From: Chrysaora quinquecirrha
Lineage: Eukaryota > Cnidaria > Scyphozoa > Semaeostomeae > Pelagiidae
DNA: 64,000 bases
Assembly (NCBI GenBank): GCA_014526335.1
Contig: JACTAT010000004.1
Coordinates: forward strand, 2,373,846 to 2,437,845
Reading direction: 5' to 3'
Shown here: positions 1 through 12,300 of the stretch, in pieces
How the letters are laid out: every line of letters starts with the position of its first letter
Numbering within the stretch: position 1 is the first letter of the stretch
The notes under the pieces: model-generated
What the model was told of the DNA's origin: nothing
The model's database searches: none
The model's input: only the letters and a program-made list of their open reading frames with translations
Made by a program: the position numbers and the translations under genes

Positions 1-541
1 GGTTGGCATTTTAGGATTTTCTTTAGGTCCCATTATGATTTACCGCATACGCAAAAGTGGCTGACAACCTTTCTACTTAGCATTTTGCTTTCGAAACAAT
101 GATTTAGCAGCAACAACAGAGCTCGGTCACATTGATTGCAAAGGATCGTGGTCAGATTCGAGTTTGCGAGACTTTGCGTACATTCTAGCATTTTAAAAGT
201 GTTTAAAATCAACCAAATTCATACGCATGGGCTTGAAAGTTCCCGATTTTCATGCAGATGGGTCGAAAATTTTTGAAAATCCTCTCATACAAATGGATCC
301 TTTTGTCAAATTCCAGATTCAGGTCCAATCATGACCCTGAAATACCCCCCCGGAGCAAATCTCACATGTTCGACCAACAATGTTTGATCATTCGGCCAGG
401 ACCTTATAGCCAAAAGAAATTCTGGAAAGGTCTCTTTCTTTCAATGAAATGGATAAAATCCATATAAACATTCAGTTCAATCGAGTTTACCCATATTCTG
501 CATTCGCATTGATTCATGTTACTACTCAATAATTAACTTAC

Positions 542-3500
542 TGCAAAGGTTGTATAATTTGTAATGATTTGGATGCTTCTCGTTGAAGAATCTGGAAACT
601 TCCTGGAATAAAAGTAAGGCATTTCTACAAATAACGTACAATATATCTTAGATAAATTGCAATATTTGATTTTTCAGTCCCAGCAAACATCCGACCTTAT
701 ACCGGTACCAATTTTCCATTCTTCAAACATAAAAATCTTGAAAAAGGAGCTCGTTCCTTGACCAACATCGTGAAAATCTACACCGCTCTTTATTCTAAAC
801 AACCTAAGTCGTTAAAAACTGACACCGCTACACCGATCCTTAAACAAAATCGCGAAAATCGATACAGTTCCGGGCGCCACGTCCCCAGTACCCAAATAAT
901 ATGTAGTGCACCCCCGGTCTTTCTACATGATTTTCAAATATAGAAAATGACACTTCAGTACAAATGCCCTAACTTAAACCTATACTGTACATAATTTTAG
1001 AACCAAAGCTTCTATTAAGTGTGGTCTACAAAAAAGCCGAAATAAGTCAATGCAAGTAAAATAAAACAAAACTCACCGCGATACGATTTCTGTACAGGGA
1101 TGTTTTGCCCGAAGAAGGAAAAGACATTGCAATAATTCGTTCTGAAGAAAAATGAAAACCACTAATCATTGAACAACTCACTAAAACGGACCACAAGCCG
1201 TGGACCTCATGTCACAGGCGGCATGAACAAAATATTCTGCAGAACATTACGTAAATTTTCATTATTTTTCTGACAGTAAAACACTGCCACAAAATGTTTG
1301 ATAAAATTTGTAGCTACTGTACATACATTCACAAGAAAAATAAATATTTAGAAATATTAAAAACGATATTTAAAAGAAAAATAAAAAACCTTGAAAGTAC
1401 GTCCAAATGTCGCTTAAAATTAAGAAAAAAATCAAGTAGACAGAATGTCTATTTTGGACATCTTGTAGGAATAAAACGCGAAGAAACAAAGATTAACTTG
1501 TAAAAAGAAAGGGACTATGGAGATATTTGGAAGATGCGTCTTCTAGACTACTTGGTCTGAATGATCGGGGTTAAGGTGGAATGGCTTTGGCTACTCCGAA
1601 ACAAAACGAGTGTTTGAAGAAATGAATGAGAGTCTTCTCGAAGCTAATTCACCTGTGATATAAGTGAGATCCAAATCGAAACCATCTTTCTGGTATCTTC
1701 GCTTATTCTGAGATACCTGTGTTAAGAATAACATAGTTTAGGTATTTAGGTAGTTTAGAAACAGTGGAAATTGAGAGCAACTAAACAGCGTCTAGTAAAA
1801 AATGTAAGCCTACAATTTAAAAATTTTGCGTTTTTAGCAAAAACATGAAGAATAGGTATTTCACAAGGACTTTATCCTTTATATATAGCTCTTCTATAAG
1901 TGCAAAAATTGTTTAGCAAAGGCAGAAAAGGTCATTGCCTGAACAGTATACACTGTTCGTTTCGGCGGCAAAACAAAACGCTAATGAAGTGAACCAGCAA
2001 CAACGAGAGGAGGTGCACAGACCAAAGAAAGCCATTTAATGTAAACTCGTTCTTAGTTTTTGTGTCCAGCAGAGCCTGCATGCAGTCCTCCTGTAGCCTC
2101 AGACTCTTCCCACATAAAGACTAGAGTTTGACATGTTCAGAGTTTGCAGCTGCAAGCAGGCCAGTGGAACAGAACTTTAAGGCTACAACCCTCAAATGAC
2201 AATGTAGTATATTTACGTAAACTCGTAATGATGTAGAAATCATCGTCGGGGATTCTAGAGTTGAAAAGATGCGAACATGGCGTGTTCATTATAGGGCTGT
2301 TCTTATAAGCAATAAATAAGTGCCTATCTTCAACATGGTGCCTACATACACAACAGACAAATTTCAGGTCAGTCTACATGCAGGCCTTTCAAACCCGAAA
2401 CTCATTAAGGTCTGAAAGTGAAATAGCTTAACATCGTCGGAGCGCTCACATCATGAGGGGCGTAATAAAACTCTGATCGAACTGATCTAATTTCAATCTT
2501 TCAGGTGTGTCAGAAATGTCAGGTCTCTCCATTTAGTGTCCAGCGACCTCATCTTTGTATTGAATCGAAGCTTCTCAATACGGCACTTCAACTGCGAACT
2601 GCTCGACCATACCCCGGGGACACTATGTACAATTTGGGTACTGGGGACGTGCCGCCCAGAACGATATCGATTCTCAAGGCTTTGGTTTCAAGAAACGATG
2701 GGATATGCACGATTCTTGTGTGAGAAATGGTTTGTTTTTACATTGTGTTATTTTACAGCGTCGGTGTGGTATACATTTTCGAAAGATTTGTATTAAGGTC
2801 CGGTATGTTTTTGATGCTTGGACGGTACGTCCCTTACAATTTTCGATGAAGTGCCCCCACTGGGAGACCATATATCTACCAAATTACTAAAATCAAACAA
2901 AGCAAACGAATACAATGCACGCTATCAGACTTAACTTACGAGATATTTTGTTGATTTTTCGAGGTGCTTTCTTCCAGTGAATAGACGAGCGAGTAGGAAA
3001 ATTCTCAATAATCGCAGAACAACGACCAATCTAGAAAAGATGCACAAATGTTTATCAGGTCGAAAGGAACCAAAACTTATACAGAGTTGAGATGAAATAA
3101 ATTGTTTTTACTGTTGAAAGAAACATTCTAAATTTAGTCGCGGCTACACGTACGATTTTTCTGTTGTTTTGGCGACGCGACAGTTCTTGGGGTGTAATTG
3201 TGAAGGAATCAATGTTTTTAAATTGATGACAATTTGTTAGTATCAGTCTGCTCACCATGGCAAACGATTTAAAAAATCCTTTGAATAATCGATCTCCTAG
3301 CTTGTGGCTTGACCTTGCTTACGGATTAACTGATACGTAAGTATATTAAACTTGTCAATGAAAAAATATTTTAGCCTATCATTTCATATACACTAAAGTC
3401 ATAGCTACTGAGGGCACTTCAAAGAATTTAGAAGCCCCCTCTCTAATAAGACCCTCTCTAATAAGATCCTCTCTAAAAAGTCCTCTTTCTATAAAGCCCC

Positions 3501-6500
3501 TCTCCATAAAACCCCCTCTCCACGCGCCTTTTCTTTTTTGTAGACGTCGAAACGTATTTTTTTGGTACCGTCTTCTGAAAACGGCAGGTTTGGAAGGCCT
3601 CCAAAATCTCCTGTCCCCGAACCTGTAAGGTTTCGCAGACATCGCAAGGAATCTCGTTCTCGCTCTCAAACCAATGGCTTAGTTCTAGTTTGTTCTGATC
3701 AGCCCGCCATTTTCGGCAGCTGTGCTTTTTTGGTACAGGAAACGTTTTCTTGCTCAATCTACTGTTTTCAGAATTTGGAAGATCTACAGGAAACATTTTC
3801 TTGCTCAGTCTAACCATATCCAATATCTCAATCCAATGTTTGAAAAATTCCAGCCTGAAAATATAACGCACATCAGTTCAGTACAGATTGAACAGATATA
3901 TAAAGCATCCTGTTTCAATTATAAGTCTTAAAGACGTATGAAAAGCTGCATGAATGGTAATTCATTCGATTCATGCCTATATAGATATTCGTGTTCTACT
4001 ATCCACTAACTTACTCAAGGACGATATCACAATGACATTAGACATTTAGCCAGCACGCTTGAATTTGCACAAAGATTGATGCTTCTTCAAGTCTTTTAAT
4101 TTCTGCGTTATTATAGTGAGAGGGGCATGAAAATTAATGGTATTAACGTAGGCATTAAAGAGGAATCTTAATGCCCATGACAACGCCAAGTGCTATGGTC
4201 AATGCCAAATATTTTTAATCAATAACAATCAAAGATTGAAGACTAGCTCCAATTCGCTAGCTCCACTATGCAAAAATTTTCTAGCTCCACTATGTTGAAG
4301 TAAGAAATGAGTTCTGTGAGCTTACCCCCAAGCAAAGACTCTCAAGAATAATTCCAGCATAAAGTATGACACAATAACTAAAGACAAAATCTCTAGCTCC
4401 TGTAAAAGTAAAGTAATTGTTGATTAATCGAAATATAACTATGTTATTGTTGCAATAAACAACATGGAAGCATCTCTGCACATATTCAAAAGCTTTTTGC
4501 AATGGAAACTCCTCAAAGTATGAACATTAAACAGACTGAAGCAATTAACTAGGCAGAATTTATACTCAGATGTGGATCAAAATGCACCAATCAGAAAGTG
4601 GAGCCAAACTGGAATTGTGTTTCAAACATCTATCAGCTTCCGGGATAGAGCAGGAAGATCAAAAGATTTAGTTGAAGAGTCCAGTGACTATGGTCCGAGT
4701 GAAGTGCAAAAAGGAACTCTTTCTGTCTACACAGAACCAGCTTTTTGGTTGTTTTGATCAGGACAGATTCCAAAATTCCTAATAAATGGAACAAAATCTT
4801 GCTCTGTCAATTATTTGAAAACAATGGTGCTGGTAATTTTCTGAACAGTTTGGTTTGTCAACCAAGTGAGTGCCCTGTGGCAGAATCTTGTTTAAACACC
4901 CATTTGAAAGCAAAGAATGAGGTCTTGTCTTGTTAATTCATCTACTTATATACTAGCAGCTGGTGCTAGATAAAACACTTCGCCCACCCACACCCCAAGA
5001 ACTAGGCTTGAAATTATTCTTACTTGGCCATATCTAAAAGAGAATGAATCTACAAATGGTTTAATTGAAGATAAAAAGATAAAAAAACTGGAAGAAAAAA
5101 GTCTACCTTTGCTTCGTGGTTTTTTGCCAGTGCATATAAAACACAAACAATATCCACCAATACCAGAAGGATACTGAAAACTCTAAAAATGAAACATTTT
5201 CACATTTCACAACTGAACTTAAAAGAAACATGACATTTTGGCCTCTTCCCTCTTTCTGAGGAAGCATATTTACCATAGTTGAATGAGCACCCTCCCCCCT
5301 CAATGTGCACCCTTTTTAATTCTCAGTCGTTGAGCACAAACTCAATTAAGGAACTTAAGGAGCTTCTATCTCTTCAGACATCCAGGATGTTTTTAGACAA
5401 GATGAAAAGGAAGCTGAATGCACCAGTAAACTGTTTTATAATGGGTAAAGAATGCCTCCTTCTGAAATGTTTTCTCCTCACATCAGCATCCAATTTTGAG
5501 GATTGATAATAAAATCCCAGGTGTAGCCAAAAACCCCAGAAGAAGTTTAGCCCAATGTGTATCAATAATCAATATTTTAGTCTTAAGTTACCTTGTGATT
5601 ATGTGATCCATAACCATATGAAGCTTGAATCTAAATTTTCTGAAAAAGAGAAGAAACTTCAAATGTTGCAAGCAAGTTTAAGTGGACAAACTGAAGGGAC
5701 TTATTTTTTTTTACAGAGGGATCTGATAGAAATCACAGCAAAGAAGGCTGTGAGTCCAATACTAGCCTATGATTCCCTGAAATGATTATGTTAATTACTA
5801 TCTAGGGAGCAAATATATTGTAAAAAGAAAGCTTTTTTCTGCTGCTGCTTAATAACAAATTTCATTGGTTTAGAGATCCTAATACGTGATTGTTGTGCAA
5901 AAATTTTGTAGGGAGAGACAACAGGGTGGAATTGCAGACTCTAAAGTTTCAAGAAAATTGTCAAATTTCCTTATTTTTCCTCAACTTGCGAAAAGTGAGA
6001 AATTTTTGAAAACACACCCCTTTCCTTTCCCAATACCATAAATCTTTAAATTATACCCCTGTGGGCTTAAGTAGTTTAGTTTATTTTGGAGGGGGGCTTA
6101 AATAAAAGAGCTTAACTCAAATAGTCAGGGGGTCAAGGCTTATTTGAAGGGGGCTTAGTAACAATTCCTCACTTTTGAGTGGGAGCTAATTCAAGGGGAG
6201 GTTTTTTCAGGGGGAGGGCAAATTCAAAGATTAAGGGAAACTGAACAACAAAATTTTTGAGCTTACCCTAATCTAGTTCCTAAGTTCCACACACGATTCT
6301 CTGGTGCGCTGTAAGAGCTAAGTGTTTTGTCGACAAAATTTCCTTGGTCAAATGTGTCTGATATTGCAATCTGATTGTGTTGTTCTTCAGTGGAAGCATT
6401 TTCTTGGATAGACAAATCATTTCGATTTGGAATTTCATCATCCCATCCTTCATCATCATCATCCTCATAGATCAAGTTCTCTTCGTCACTAAACATTTGA

Positions 6501-6535
6501 TATTTATGGTAGCTCACATTAAAGTCCATGGCCAT
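542..6535 (-). CDS. TPTE/VSP-like: Voltage-sensing phosphatase (TPTE/VSP family), 3'-truncated by window edge
   Basis: Membrane phosphoinositide phosphatase whose voltage-sensor domain controls a PTEN-like enzyme (family knowledge). Exons found, 5' to 3' on the minus strand: 6267-6535 (acidic N-terminus, start MAMDF), 5107-5182 (S1, ILLVLVDIVCVLY), 4326-4393 (S2, SYFMLELFLRVFAWG), 3815-3854 (start of S3, FFKHWIEILDM; donor uncertain), 2940-3030 (S4, LRLLRIFLLARLF with regularly spaced arginines), 1653-1716 (SQNKRRYQKDGFDLDLTYIT), 1077-1141 (RIIAMSFPSSGKTSLYRN), 542-602 (EVSRFFNEKHPNHYKLYNLC). Phases agree across all joins except S3 to S4, where the exon for distal S3 and the S3-S4 loop was not found. 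The linker and PTEN-like start are almost family consensus. The catalytic P-loop and C2 domain lie beyond position 1. An acceptor at 6544-6550 precedes the start exon, so there is at least one 5' leader exon. Confidence 0.9.
603..1076. repeat. Non-autonomous element of the GTGCCGCCC family (copy 1), in a VSP intron
   Basis: Around 674-917 the sequence carries, on the minus strand, the same string seen in other copies here (gggtactggggacgtg near the right end, then a run of purines at the edge). It lies between VSP exons 542-602 and 1077-1141. Boundaries are approximate. Confidence 0.4.
2603..2868 (+). repeat. GTGCCGCCC-family MITE (copy 2)
   Basis: Begins with ccccggggacactatgtaca, then atttgggtactggggacgtg. 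Ends with an imperfect inverted counterpart (ggacggtacgtccc, then tcgatgaagtgcccccac). Same layout as copies near 13.7, 43.5, 47.6 and 52.8 kb. Lies in a VSP intron. Confidence 0.6.
3429..3530. repeat. Short degenerate tandem repeat (about 15 bp unit)
   Basis: Repeats of the type ctctctaataagacc drift to ctctccataaaaccc over about 100 bp. Just downstream, a 24-bp segment (caggaaacgttttcttgctc) occurs twice, at about 3738 and 3788. Both lie where the VSP S3 region is interrupted. Confidence 0.6.
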
Positions 6536-6543
6536 TTATAAAC

Positions 6544-7966
6544 CTGTTAGAAAAAGCAAACAAAGTGAAAATACATTCGAAACCCTATAAATTGAACCCC
6601 AAAACTCCTACTGGGCGGAAACTTGTCAAACGGGTGCACATTTTTGGCTTAAACAATATGCAATATTTTTCTGTATACGGTATGCCAGAGTGCAGGGTAT
6701 GGCACTTGCACACCTGAGATTTTCTATAGAACAATAGGTTAACAATAGGATGGAGCAATGGAAAGAGGCTGTTGCACATGTGAGATGTCGTTGAAAGCTG
6801 CCATACTCTGCTCTGTTCTGGTTTTGTTAAATTGGCTGCGCAGTTGGCGCAAACAATAGAACAATAGGTCACGTGACCTTTCTATTATTTTTTCGACGGG
6901 CAAAACGTGCAGGGCAAATTTATTTAGGCCAGTACAACTTGCCCACGCGAAAATCAAACTTTCCAGTCTGGCCATATACTCTGCAAATGGGACCCTATGC
7001 ACAAATTTCAGTCTGGCCCAATGTTCCCAGAATCAACCCAAATATATACAATCTGTGTGCATAAACATAACGTAACTGTGTAGGGGCAGAGAGGGCAGGC
7101 AGGGGCAGGATTGATTACAAGAAAATACATTCCAAATTTCATGCAAAGCCAAAAAAAAATCAATCTGGTGGAGGATGTAGATATGGTGTGATTTCAGAAA
7201 GCAAGTATCTACATACAACAAAGATACCTATTTTATGCAAACGAAACTCGGTGAGGCGATTTCTCTTCTGACCTTTCTTATGCCTCCATTATTATTGTCT
7301 CTTGAATCGATTCCCTTCCTTAGGAGCAGAGCAGACGCTTGAATAGCTGTTAGCAAAAAGGAGATCGCAATGCAGAGCGGAAGTTTCTGGCGGAAGCAGA
7401 GTTGTTTTCTCAACCCCAGAATAACAGCGTGGTGTCAAATTTCAAGGACCTTGACTTCCTGGATTGATTGCGCCTGATGTTATTTGTAAACAAACAAAGA
7501 AGGTGAAGAATGAAAAAAGCTTACCCTTTCGTTTCGCCATTTTGTGATTTATTTATGGAAGAACGCCCGTTTCCATTACGAGGCTATTGAAAGAAGTCTA
7601 AAATTAATGCAGTCCACCAGTTCATCTTTTATCAGGTGTGCATAAGACAAGGAATCTGGAATCATGGAATCGCAGAATGTGGACTCTCGGAACCGTGGAC
7701 ATAAAGTTTGGGAATTTTAGATTAAATTCTATGTACAAATTATGGAATGAAAATTCATTAGTTGACAATAATCTTACTTTAAATAAAGCCTTTTCTGTAA
7801 TTTCATAAATTTTAAATCCTGCCAATATTTCACTTATTATTATATTATTATGAAAATTTGCTTCTGTATTGTATGGGATTTTGGAATTCTTGCAGAAAGA
7901 TATTTTGCAAGCACAAACTTTTCTAAATAATGCCAAATTAGCTAGAGCTTATTCCGATAAATTATG
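6544..7966. other. Upstream region of the VSP gene, no further gene recognised
   Basis: Contains the possible leader exon at 7525-7540 but no other segment with both coding character and splice sites. Open frames here are short and unlike any family I know. Confidence 0.4.
7525..7540 (-). other. Possible 5' leader exon of the VSP gene with a mini-uORF
   Basis: On the minus strand an ATG at 7540 (MAKRK) runs into a consensus donor (GG|gtaagc at 7524-7519). Spliced to the VSP acceptor at 6543 it would read only MAKRKGL and then stop, so it could be a short upstream ORF in the leader. It could equally be the first exon of something unrelated. Transcript evidence is needed to decide. Confidence 0.25.
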
Positions 7967-8082
7967 TTAACTATATTGAAATGCAAAATTTTTATTCCAC
8001 AAAACTTCCCATGTTTTCTCATTTTGTGAAATGTCCCCCTCAGGCACTGCCACTGAATTTGCCATAAAAGACAATGAATATG
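7967..8082 (-). CDS. Possible terminal exon of an unrecognised minus-strand gene
   Basis: Acceptor gtgtctag at 8090-8083 is followed by an open frame of 37 codons (…FMANSVAVPEGDISQ…TWEVLW…) and a stop at 7967-7969. It entered the frame with two leading bases, which does not match the phase-0 donor of the coding-like segment at 8762, so an intervening exon would be required. No family recognised. Confidence 0.25.
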
Positions 8083-8761
8083 CTAGACACAAGAGGTAAA
8101 GACAGGGTAATGGGGCTAAAGGGACCAAGGGTGGAATCCATGTTGTCTGTATCGAAACAACCCGATATTGAGTTGACAAAATTGTTTTCCTACTGGCATG
8201 AATCTTTTGGGAAAAAAATAGCAGGCATTACAATTTTCCTGACAGAAAAATGGATCTATTGCTTCTTTGGCATGAAAGCAGCTTTCATTGGCATAACCTT
8301 GGGCATCAAGATTGCATGGACTTAACCCTTGCATAGGGGCTTCACTAAAGGATTCTCTTTGATATCTTCTGAAACCAATTTGGATAAAATTTGTAACACG
8401 AATCCCTATCTACTCAGCGATCTTACAACAACCTTGTATACTCAATAGAAAACATCAAATTATAGATTTTCATTTTGCACCATTTCAAATATCACTTAAG
8501 GTACTAATTACAATCACTTGGGCAAATAACTTAGAACTAATTTATTTAATCAAAATAGAAAAATAACCAATACAATTCCATGCATTTTATGTGATTTTAG
8601 AATTGTTCTAAAATGAATTTTCCTTGTGACATTAAGGGCAATATTAACTCGACTGATAAATACCTGTGAACAAAACCTACTTTAAAGATCCTAAGTAACA
8701 CAACATGCACAGAATAATACCTTTTACAATATAGTTATCTTAAAATATACCTACTTTACAG

Positions 8762-8990
8762 AAACAACACTTCTCTTTTGGGAACATGTTTTTTTCAACT
8801 TATTATAAACCTTTTCAAAGAGATCCGGGTCAGGTGCGACATTTTGCTGGAAAATGGTAGCCGTATCAAGTAAGGGAATCCTCTTCGTGGATAAAGACTG
8901 GAATTGTGGTCATTCCAGCAAATTTTGCTTCAAATTTACATTTAATGGGAGTTGAAGTGAAAGAGAGGATTCAAGCTCAAGTTTATCTTG
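8762..8990 (-). pseudogene. Unrecognised coding-like segment, inverted partner of 9122-9285
   Basis: Minus-strand reading from an acceptor-like site (gatcctag, just above 8990) gives KLELESSLSLQLPLN…, then an in-frame TGA, then …RIPLLDTATIFQQ, NVAPDPDLFEKVYNKLKK and a possible donor (gtaggt). The stop lies in a 42-bp stretch that starts with gtaaat and ends with ccag, so it is either a tiny intron or a disabling mutation. A related segment on the opposite strand at 9122-9285 preserves the motif NVxPDPDLxEKVY. No function assigned. Confidence 0.4.
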
Positions 8991-9121
8991 TCTAGGATCA
9001 ATTTAATGCAGTATTTTTCATTTTGTTAGTTAATTGTATCTTGTTTCTTGAGTGTCTGCAGACATTTTAAACATTGCTGTGGCAGATTCCTTTTCTTGTC
9101 TTTTTCTTCTAATGTTCGTGA

Positions 9122-9285
9122 GTTTGGAGCACTATTCTGCTGCACTATTTCCGCTGAAGCGATTGCAATTATGGTCTTTGTCCGTGGAGATATTTCCTTT
9201 ACTTGATATGCCTACAGTTTTAAAGAAAAATGTTGTGCCTGACCCAGATCTCTTGGAAAAGGTCTATTCAACAATGTGCATCTGA
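9122..9285 (+). pseudogene. Unrecognised coding-like segment, inverted partner of 8762-8990
   Basis: Plus-strand frame reads LEHYSAALFPLKR…, IFPLLDMPTVLKK, NVVPDPDLLEKVY and then stops after six residues. Similarity to the minus-strand partner extends over at least 105 bp and is visible at protein level, with most changes being conservative. Either a decayed duplicate or half of a head-to-head pair. Confidence 0.4.
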
Positions 9286-9327
9286 AATTTCAGCTGACAG
9301 GATAAAATGGATAAAACTGGTCCTACT

Positions 9328-9333
9328 TTTATT
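9328..9333 (-). promoter_or_regulatory. Polyadenylation signal AATAAA for JPT
   Basis: AATAAA on the minus strand about 28 bp after the JPT stop codon. Position fits; cleavage site not testable from sequence alone. Confidence 0.5.
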
Positions 9334-9360
9334 CAAAGTTCTTTCAAGCCATTATGGAAT

Positions 9361-12300
9361 CTAACCAAATATGTTATGTGATTCTCCACCAGGTGGTTTT
9401 CTGTTCCTTGCTCTCTGTCCAATGACCTCCTCTCCGCCTCCAAATATGTTATGGCTTGCTGGTCCTGGAGTATGATGTTTTTCCTGTCTTTTTATTTCAT
9501 TGCCTGATAATGAAAATTGAAAAAAATTATTACGAGTATATGCTTTATTTAAAGTCATATGTTAGCAAAATCCTCAAATACTGGAAAGCAGCTACACTTT
9601 TATAAGAAACTATGCTCTGAACCATATAGTAGGTCTTCTTAACTTTGAGCACAATTGGTATAGTAAAAGTTTCTTGCAGAATTCTTTTTAGAGTTTTTTG
9701 TAGAATGAGAATGCTGTTTGACCTTTTTTTCAGGCAAAAGTAAAGTATTACCCAATAAGCATGCGTAGTGCTAACATTGGTTGGAATGGGTGGCCAAACG
9801 ATGCCAAAATTCCAAAATCTTGGGTGAAATTTCAACCCTAACAAAACTTCATCCCTCCCAACATAATATTGGCTTAACCAAAAAGTTGGCAAAACACTAC
9901 CAACATTTCACCAAAGATGTAAATTGGCAAACGTTTGGTGAAATGTTGATTATGTTCAGGGGTGGACTGGCAGGGATGTTAGGTTGCGATTGCAAGCCGG
10001 GCCTTGTTGTTAGACGGTCTTTAACAAACTTTTTCTGCTGTTTTTGAGCAAATCTCTTCAATTACTTGGAATTTTAAAGAGATTTGGATTGGTTTTGCTC
10101 AGTCGGAAAACAGTTGGAAATAACAGAAATTTCTCATGATGCAGATAATTAGGAAGAACTTTAAATAAAAAGATAATCAGCATATTCGCATAAAAATATG
10201 GAAGCAAGAAAATAAAGAAACGTGAAGATATGTAGAAAGGAAAACGATTTTGCCACTGAAATATCCAAAATAAGAAAGGGAGTATTTTACATGAACAGTA
10301 GCCTTTGCTTGGAATTGATTTTTTACAGGGGAGCTTGCTAGAAGCAACTAACAAAAAATACTATAGTGAAAACAGGCCCCTTTTACTGGAAATAGCAATC
10401 CTTGAGATTCACTGCCAGTCCGCCTCTGATTATGTTTGGCTTAGGTTTATAAAAAGCAAAAGAATGCTTCATAGAGCACGTCATATGAAGAAATATTAAT
10501 GTTGCCCACACAGATGTGCAGAACTAGTGATACTGTGTATTTTAGTCAAAACAGATTATGCCAGGCTAAAATTGAAACTTTTTAAACATTGAGATCGATA
10601 CTTGCCTCCACCACTAGCTTTTTCCACTCCACTTCCAATCACTGAGACATGACTCTGACCACCTGGTGGAGCTAAAACCTTAGTTGATGTATGCTGTCCA
10701 CTATGTTCATTTGATGCTGCTTGTACAGGCTTTGATGCCACCTTCTCATCCCGAGACGGGTTCATGTCAGGTGGTCCAGAAAAAACAGATGACTTTGATC
10801 TTGCTTCCTGGCATTTGTTTATACCCTTTTGTGGTTCTGGCTCTGGCTCTGAAAATATATTAAAGTGAGTTGCCCCACCAGGAGGAGCCATTACCCTGAA
10901 AAGAAATTTGGAAGCTTGAAAATCAGAAACCAATAGAAATTCAGTATCCTTGCTAATGGCCTACCAGTAACAATGGAGCATATTCTGAGAAATTTCAGTA
11001 CCTATCAACAACTATGAGAAAAATTCTGGTTTTATTATTATCCAATCAGAACATTTCAGAGTTACTGTATAGATTTGTGAAAATATTTTAGTGCGTTTTG
11101 ACTACAAACTTTTTGCAGGTGTGAAACTCTTTTCTACAAAAAGATGTCTTTAAGGAGAGTTAGGAAACAGACTAGACAATATGAACAGGCTGATCCTCAG
11201 GTTGGCATTTTCCATATGCACAAATATATTGTTCTAAAATATCTTCTGCTTGGACAATGGAGGCTTTCCAGTCTGGAGGCATACACGTTTTTTTTATAAG
11301 AAACCGGTTTATAAGAAACCTAGAACTAGACACCCAAAAAGTTAAGAAACTTTAAGAACTAGGAGGAAGGAGTTAAGAAACTTAAGAAATTTTTTGTCAG
11401 TTTTCCAACATACTGATTTAACATTTGTGGATGTAGTAATAAATTCTCAAGCATTTCCGTGCGATTTCTCGCACCAGAATGGCTAATTCTTTGTAATACA
11501 ATAATATTAATAATTTGCCTGCTAAATTCACGTTTTTTATCGTTTTTAATGCAATTAATTTCCATTAAATTAAGAAGCTGTTAAGAAACTTTTAGAACTA
11601 AAATTGGGCCAAAAATTAAGAAACTTTTAGAACTAGGTCCTGAGCCAGGTTTCTTATAAAAAAAAACGAGTACTGTGGTGGAACTGGACAGGACTGCCAT
11701 GGAACTGGGGGATTGTTTCCCAGTGGCAACTGCGTTTTAGGTGTATGCATGTGGGGGTTCCCTCGTGCGCCATCCACGCCATCCCTTTCTGTGTGGTGTG
11801 TCGCTTCTGACCTCATTGGGAAGGTCCGATTGTTTTGTTTTTATCTTGCAGATAGAGAGTACAATTGTAAATTTATTCTTTTTTTAAATTTATTAAAAAT
11901 TTTTATTCAGGTAAATTCGGCCAACTCAGCTATCTTTGGTTTTTGTAAATAGCATCCAGTAAATAAATTAATAATGATGATGAAGATGAGTGATGTTTGA
12001 CTAACTAGTAACTAGCTACAAGGTATTAACGCAAAAATATCACAGTGAGTCTGAGTGACAGTCAGAACACAACAAATTCAATTCTGTTGTGTTCTTAAAC
12101 AGGAAAATTAGGACGCCAAATATACTCTGCTGTAAAGTAAAGAAGTCTGCACATAATTTGCTGGAAAACTTCATTTTCTCCATTTCTTAATTAGTAGACT
12201 GGAAGATACTGTTGCTCTCGAGTTAATCTATTCATTCAAATACGCCTAAGGCCTGGGCCTATTCTTTCTCTTTCTTTCCACCTGTTCTGTTCCCGCGGAA

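Noticed and set aside
5010..5173. Plus-strand frame …PLLRGFLPVHIKHKQYPPIPEGY ending in a stop
   Set aside because: It is the reverse complement of the VSP S1 exon, which fits its family and phases; no in-frame start or acceptor was found for the plus frame.
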